DNA of 16,381 nucleotides from NCBI GenBank assembly GCA_043736515.1, contig JAYTCK010000071.1, positions 1 through 16,381 on the forward strand, read 5' to 3'. This stretch comes from MHLP01 sp043736515 (GTDB taxonomy: Bacteria; Patescibacteriota; Minisyncoccia; Phycocordibacterales; UBA6899). The position numbers and the translations under genes are program-made. This document shows, piece after piece, positions 13,658 through 16,381 of this stretch. Under the pieces are notes generated by a model that worked only from the letters and a program-made list of their open reading frames with translations, did no database searches and had not been told where the DNA came from. Every line of letters starts with the position of its first letter. The first letter of the stretch is position 1.

Positions 13658-14671
13658 CTACGGAAGACCGCCTTCCGTGTTGTCGGGGTAGTCGAAGCCG
13701 AGGTGTTCGTATGCTTTCTTCGTGGCGACTCTCCCCCTGGGGGTGCGATCTAAAAGGCCGAGTTTCAGGAGATAGGGTTCGTAGACCTCTTCAATTGTTG
13801 CCTGCTCTTCGCTCGTCGCAGCACCCATCGTTGAGAGGCCGGCCGGGCCGCCGCCGAATTTTTCGATGAGTACTGTGAGGAGGTGTCGATCCGGCTCGGT
13901 GAGGCCGATCTCGTCGACCTCAAGAAGACGAAGCGCTTCTTTGACCGCCTGTTCATCGAGCGCAGTCTTCCCGACTTGGGCAAAATCGCGCGCACGTTTC
14001 AAAAAATAATTTGCCGTGCGCGGAGTAAAGCGACTGCGCTTGGCGATCTCAGTTGCGGCACTTCCGGCAAGCGGTACGCCTAGTATATTTGCTGAACGGT
14101 GTACGATCTGCTCGATCTCCTTTTGTGAATAGAACTCAAGACGAAACACACCTCCTCCGAAACGTGACCGAAGTGGTGCCGAGAGAAGTGCGATACGTGT
14201 TGTCGCGGCGATGAGTGTGAACGGGGGAAGCTCAAGCTGGATGGTACGCGCTGACGGTCCTTTGCCAATGATGATGTCGAGCACGCCGGACTCCATGGCG
14301 GGGTACAGTACTTCTTCCACCATTTTATTGAGTCGATGTATCTCATCTATAAAGAGAATGTCACCCGCATTTAAATTAGTGAGAATAGAAGCTAAGTCGC
14401 CTACCTTTTCAATCGCGGGGCCAGAAGTACTTTTGAGCTGCGCCTTGGTCTCCTTGGCAATTAGGTGCGCCAGTGTGGTTTTACCCAATCCTGGGGGACC
14501 GTAAAACAGAAGGTGCTCGGGCGGGTGATTACGTTCTTTGGCCGCCTGAAGCAATATCTCAAGGTTTTGCTTGATATGGCTCTGGCCAATGTACTCGTCC
14601 CAACGCTCTGGACGGAGTTTTTGGTCTAAGAATAGTGTTTCTTGAGGGGTGACGGTGGAATCGCTTGACAT
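13658..14671 (-). CDS. ruvB: Holliday junction branch migration helicase RuvB
   Basis: The 337-residue AAA+ motor drives branch migration, normally together with RuvA. It has a RuvB-type N-terminus (LRPERWDEYIGQSHIKQNL), Walker A GPPGLGKTT (58-66), Walker B ILFIDEIHRLN (about 110), and sensor/arginine-finger region AATTRIALLSAPLRSRFG. The winged-helix end is GLLDRTPRGRVATKKAYEHLG. All motifs are intact and the length is normal. It heads a minus-strand cluster with yebC (78-bp gap, containing a TTGTAG/CTACAA dyad at 13598-13625) and ruvC. No Shine-Dalgarno or strong promoter is evident upstream. Confidence 0.97.
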   Translation of the reverse strand: MSSDSTVTPQETLFLDQKLRPERWDEYIGQSHIKQNLEILLQAAKERNHPPEHLLFYGPPGLGKTTLAHLIAKETKAQLKSTSGPAIEKVGDLASILTNLNAGDILFIDEIHRLNKMVEEVLYPAMESGVLDIIIGKGPSARTIQLELPPFTLIAATTRIALLSAPLRSRFGGGVFRLEFYSQKEIEQIVHRSANILGVPLAGSAATEIAKRSRFTPRTANYFLKRARDFAQVGKTALDEQAVKEALRLLEVDEIGLTEPDRHLLTVLIEKFGGGPAGLSTMGAATSEEQATIEEVYEPYLLKLGLLDRTPRGRVATKKAYEHLGFDYPDNTEGGLP

Positions 14672-14806
14672 AGAAGTGTGTTAATGCTATGCTCGGGTTA
14701 GCAACGAAATTGTTTGGCGTTCACAGAAAATACAATTTCACTCTCAGTATGCCATGTTCTGACAGCTTCTCAAAAAGAAGGCGTCCACGTGCAGGCTGTA
14801 GAGGAG

Positions 14807-14835
14807 TTGACAACAATTGAATAATATGATACTGT
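14807..14835 (+). promoter_or_regulatory. Sigma-70-type promoter in the ruvB upstream gap
   Basis: A perfect -35 TTGACA (14807-14812) is followed by 17 nt and TACTGT (14830-14835). The -10 lies in an inverted repeat, GATACTG (14828-14834) with CAGTATC (14855-14861), that spans the expected start near 14842 and could be an operator. No protein gene begins downstream before 15302. Confidence 0.5.
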
Positions 14836-14841
14836 TGAGCT

Positions 14842-15175
14842 TACGAAGATCTTTCAGTATCGCTCATGAATGAATCATGTTTATGGTGATCGGTTTCGAG
14901 CCCATCATCCTTCAAACAATTAAGGCCCCACAGGCTTCCATGATGCACCTCCGAGGATTTGCCGGTTACGCGCTTCTGTGCGTTTGCTATCTTTCTCCTT
15001 AGGAATGTATTTAACTTTTCGTATTTTATGCGAGAGGTAATGGTTTGAAGGATAATGTACTTGAGATATCGCCTGTACTCAGTCCCCTGGCTTATATACC
15101 GACCAACGTTTTTTTAAATTTACATTCGGCAAGTTAATGAGATGACAAAAAATCCACTTGATGTGGTTTTTTTGT
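14842..15175 (+). ncRNA. Candidate structured non-coding RNA of unknown class
   Basis: This lies in a 651-bp stretch without a recognisable gene (14672-15322). A good promoter precedes it and a terminator (15145-15175) ends it, giving a transcript of about 330 nt. Inside, ATCCTTCAAACAATTA (14907-14922) and TAATGGTTTGAAGGAT (15038-15053) pair over 16 bp with one mismatch. They enclose smaller stems such as ACGCGC/GTGCGT. I searched by eye for tmRNA, RNase P RNA, SRP RNA and tRNA landmarks and found none complete. It could also be two unrelated signals around decayed sequence. The parts 14672-14806 and 15176-15255 show nothing I can identify. Confidence 0.35.
15145..15175. terminator. Intrinsic terminator, bidirectional
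   Basis: ACAAAAAATCCAC (15145-15157) pairs with GTGGTTTTTTTGT (15163-15175), with one T-T mismatch and a 5-nt loop. A-rich 5' and T-rich 3' arms allow termination in either direction. Confidence 0.75.
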
Positions 15176-15255
15176 ATTCGCACACAAGTTTTAGTTGGAT
15201 GACAAATAAGGATGAGAGGATAGTGCTGAAGCCGTTCTCCTAGGCAAACCATACC

Positions 15256-15292
15256 TTGACCACTATCTACCCCTCTATTAGCATTATAGAGG
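15256..15292 (+). promoter_or_regulatory. Promoter with overlapping operator-like dyad for the heme-oxygenase-like gene
   Basis: TTGACC (15256-15261), 17 nt, then TAGCAT (15279-15284) gives a start near 15291 and a leader of about 32 nt carrying AGGAG (15313-15317). CCTCTAT (15272-15278) and ATAGAGG (15286-15292) form a perfect 7-bp dyad that straddles the -10, as expected for a repressor site. Followed by TTTT, it could alternatively act as a weak terminator. Confidence 0.5.
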
Positions 15293-15322
15293 TTTTGCAC
15301 ATTGATACATGCAGGAGACATC

Positions 15323-16162
15323 ATGAACGATTTTGCACCAACGTCACTTCTTGATAACAAAGCCGAAAAATCAGCACGCGAATGCAATCCTGAAAAAATG
15401 CGACAGTACACAGTTTTTTATGAGCGGATACGTAAGGAGCTTCTAAGCCACCCCGTGGTCGTCGACAATAAGTACTCAACATGGTTTGCGAAGGGTCAAA
15501 TGAGCGAAGAACAACTGAAAGCGTTCTTTGTTCAGTTCTCCGTGTTTTCGAATCTATTTATTATTGCGCAATTGAAAAAGGTGCTGAATGCGGACACTTT
15601 GGAAGGCATGCAAATAGGCAAAGAGATCCTTATGAGTGAGCTTGGGGTTCCATATCTGCGTATCCAAAGCGGTGATGATATCACATTCACCATAGAAGGC
15701 GGGACATACAAACACCGGCATGCACATTTTGAAGTACTTCTGCGCGTCGTCAGGAAGCTCGGTCTTGGCTTCGCAGACATCGGCAAAGCAAGTCACGGAA
15801 GCAAAAAAACACTCTATTTTTGCAATAAACTCGAGAAGTTGTACGGGCACCAAGATCCCGCAGTTGCTCTTGCTGCGAGCTTTGCTATAGAAAATTGGGC
15901 GAATGCGGGGTTCTGGAAAGACCTCATTCGTGGAGTTAAGTTGTATAACATAAACCATTCCGCAAATATTCCCACTAGTTTCTTTACGATGCATGACACG
16001 CTTGAAGAACATCATGCTCGCCACACGGAAGTGGAGCTTTCGGAAGATTATTTTTCGCGAGATATCGACGATGACCAGTTTATTCGCATTGGAAACGAGA
16101 TGCTTGATGCAGTGCATGTATTTTGGAAAGGCCTTGATCAAGACCGCAAACGACTTGCATAG
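15323..16162 (+). CDS. Heme-oxygenase-like (CADD/PqqC/TenA-type) putative metal-dependent oxidase
   Basis: The ATG at 15323 is chosen because AGGAG sits five bases upstream; an ATG at 15302 would add seven residues. The 279-residue, all-helical protein fits the heme-oxygenase-like fold. Candidate metal ligands are E106 (MSELGVP), H135 (HAHFEVLLRVVRKLGL), E190 (SFAIENWANAGFWKDLI), and H224, E228 and H231 in FFTMHDTLEEHHARH. The last three keep the H-x3-acid-x2-H spacing of the dinuclear metal site in Chlamydia CADD, with Glu in place of Asp. The distances from H135 to E190 and E190 to H224 are also close to CADD. This suggests a di-iron (or mixed metal) oxygenase rather than a heme enzyme; the substrate is unknown. 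It stands alone with its own promoter and terminator. Confidence 0.7.
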   Translation: MNDFAPTSLLDNKAEKSARECNPEKMRQYTVFYERIRKELLSHPVVVDNKYSTWFAKGQMSEEQLKAFFVQFSVFSNLFIIAQLKKVLNADTLEGMQIGKEILMSELGVPYLRIQSGDDITFTIEGGTYKHRHAHFEVLLRVVRKLGLGFADIGKASHGSKKTLYFCNKLEKLYGHQDPAVALAASFAIENWANAGFWKDLIRGVKLYNINHSANIPTSFFTMHDTLEEHHARHTEVELSEDYFSRDIDDDQFIRIGNEMLDAVHVFWKGLDQDRKRLA

Positions 16163-16182
16163 TAAAGATAGAAGACAAAAAA

Positions 16183-16210
16183 GTGCCATTCCCGTTAATA
16201 GGAATGGCAC
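16183..16210. terminator. Terminator hairpin after the heme-oxygenase-like gene
   Basis: GTGCCATTCC (16183-16192) pairs perfectly with GGAATGGCAC (16201-16210) around an 8-nt loop. It is followed by ATTTTGTTT and preceded by A6, so it can work in both directions. Confidence 0.8.
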
Positions 16211-16338
16211 ATTTTGTTTCATTGAGAGTGAACAAAGAAAAAGATACCACCCCCTCTTTTTTCAAGTCAATAAAATAGGTCAATCATCGCGGGTAGAGCA
16301 CGGGGTTTTAATGCCGCAAAATAAAAAAGATCGCCCAT

Positions 16339-16381
16339 TGAACTGACCCCCACAAAGTGCACATGATTTTTTAAATCATGT
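16339..16381. mobile_element. Possible left end of an IS3-like insertion sequence (cut by window edge)
   Basis: TGAACTGACCCCCACAAAGT begins at 16339 and resembles terminal inverted repeats of the IS150 group of the IS3 family (TGxACTGxCCCC-type ends), as far as I recall. A perfect 9-bp hairpin ACATGATTT/AAATCATGT (16361-16381) follows exactly to the window end. No transposase sequence is visible, so this stays tentative. Confidence 0.35.

Noticed and set aside
14881..15110. tmRNA-like GGTTTCGAG near 14892 and CCGACCA near 15098
   Set aside because: The two ends do not pair as an acceptor stem, no T-arm GGTTCGANTCC precedes the ACCA, and no tag reading frame ending in Ala-Ala is seen.
14841..15113. 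An open frame of 91 codons on the minus strand, inside the candidate RNA
   Set aside because: There is no ATG, GTG or TTG before codon 56, and I recognise no family. It may be a chance frame over a structured RNA or a gene remnant.
16285..16335. tRNA-like GGGTAGAGCAC followed by GGGGTTTTAATGCC
   Set aside because: The D-arm half GGTC does not pair with GAGC, the anticodon stem does not close and no T-arm follows. At most it is a degraded tRNA fragment.
1..16381. CRISPR arrays, defence systems, toxin-antitoxin pairs and rRNA genes
   Set aside because: No regularly spaced direct repeats, no recognisable defence or toxin proteins and no rRNA segments were found on either strand.

Overview
The window looks like the replication-origin region of a Patescibacteria (CPR) genome, most likely of the Parcubacteria group. 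This is an inference. It rests on the gene order (rpmH-rnpA-yidD-yidC-jag diverging from dnaA-dnaN), a VirB2/TrbC-like pilin segment fused to a lytic transglycosylase, a YidC with Lys at the usual hydrophilic Arg, a shortened YebC, a TyrRS with an internal insert, and few Shine-Dalgarno sequences. No rRNA or marker tree is available here to confirm it.

Layout. 1-1985 (+): a membrane-anchored, cysteine-rich SLT protein open at the left edge, then a signal-peptide/Pro-rich/C-terminal-TM surface protein. 2208-4488 (-): jag, yidC, yidD, rnpA and rpmH, read outward from the origin. 4489-7526 (+): DnaA boxes, dnaA, a DnaA-box-rich oriC gap and dnaN. 7746-8003 (+): a minimal DUF721/DciA-like protein, a candidate replicative-helicase loader. 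8057-10597 (-): a class A penicillin-binding protein. 10752-12179 (+): tyrS. 12217-14671 (-): an acidic small protein, ruvC, yebC and ruvB. 14672-15322: a long gene-free stretch with a promoter/terminator-bounded candidate RNA. 15323-16162 (+): a heme-oxygenase-like (CADD/PqqC/TenA-type) protein with a plausible metal-ligand set. The right edge may be the start of an IS3-like insertion sequence.

How the genes work together. DnaA, DnaN and the DciA-like protein flank the origin and would cover initiation, clamp and helicase loading. RpmH, RnpA, YidD, YidC and Jag form the classic translation/RNA-processing/membrane-insertion cluster. RuvB and RuvC act in Holliday-junction processing, but ruvA is not here. 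The class A PBP builds peptidoglycan and the SLT protein would cut it, probably at a secretion or pilus apparatus.

The most unusual structure is a set of long imperfect palindromes, about 107-130 bp each, at 1064-1190, 2093-2199, 4225-4354, 6052-6178 and 7548-7670. They occupy nearly every intergenic gap of the left half. Two share the terminal motifs TTTTGGATGCAAT and GCGCCAAA, and three have ends with TTATTTT/AAAATAA-like sequence. A separate, perfect 22-bp hairpin fills the rnpA-yidD gap. The palindromes may be a family of mobile or structured intergenic repeats. Several genes also have a -10 box immediately before the start codon, suggesting leaderless transcripts.
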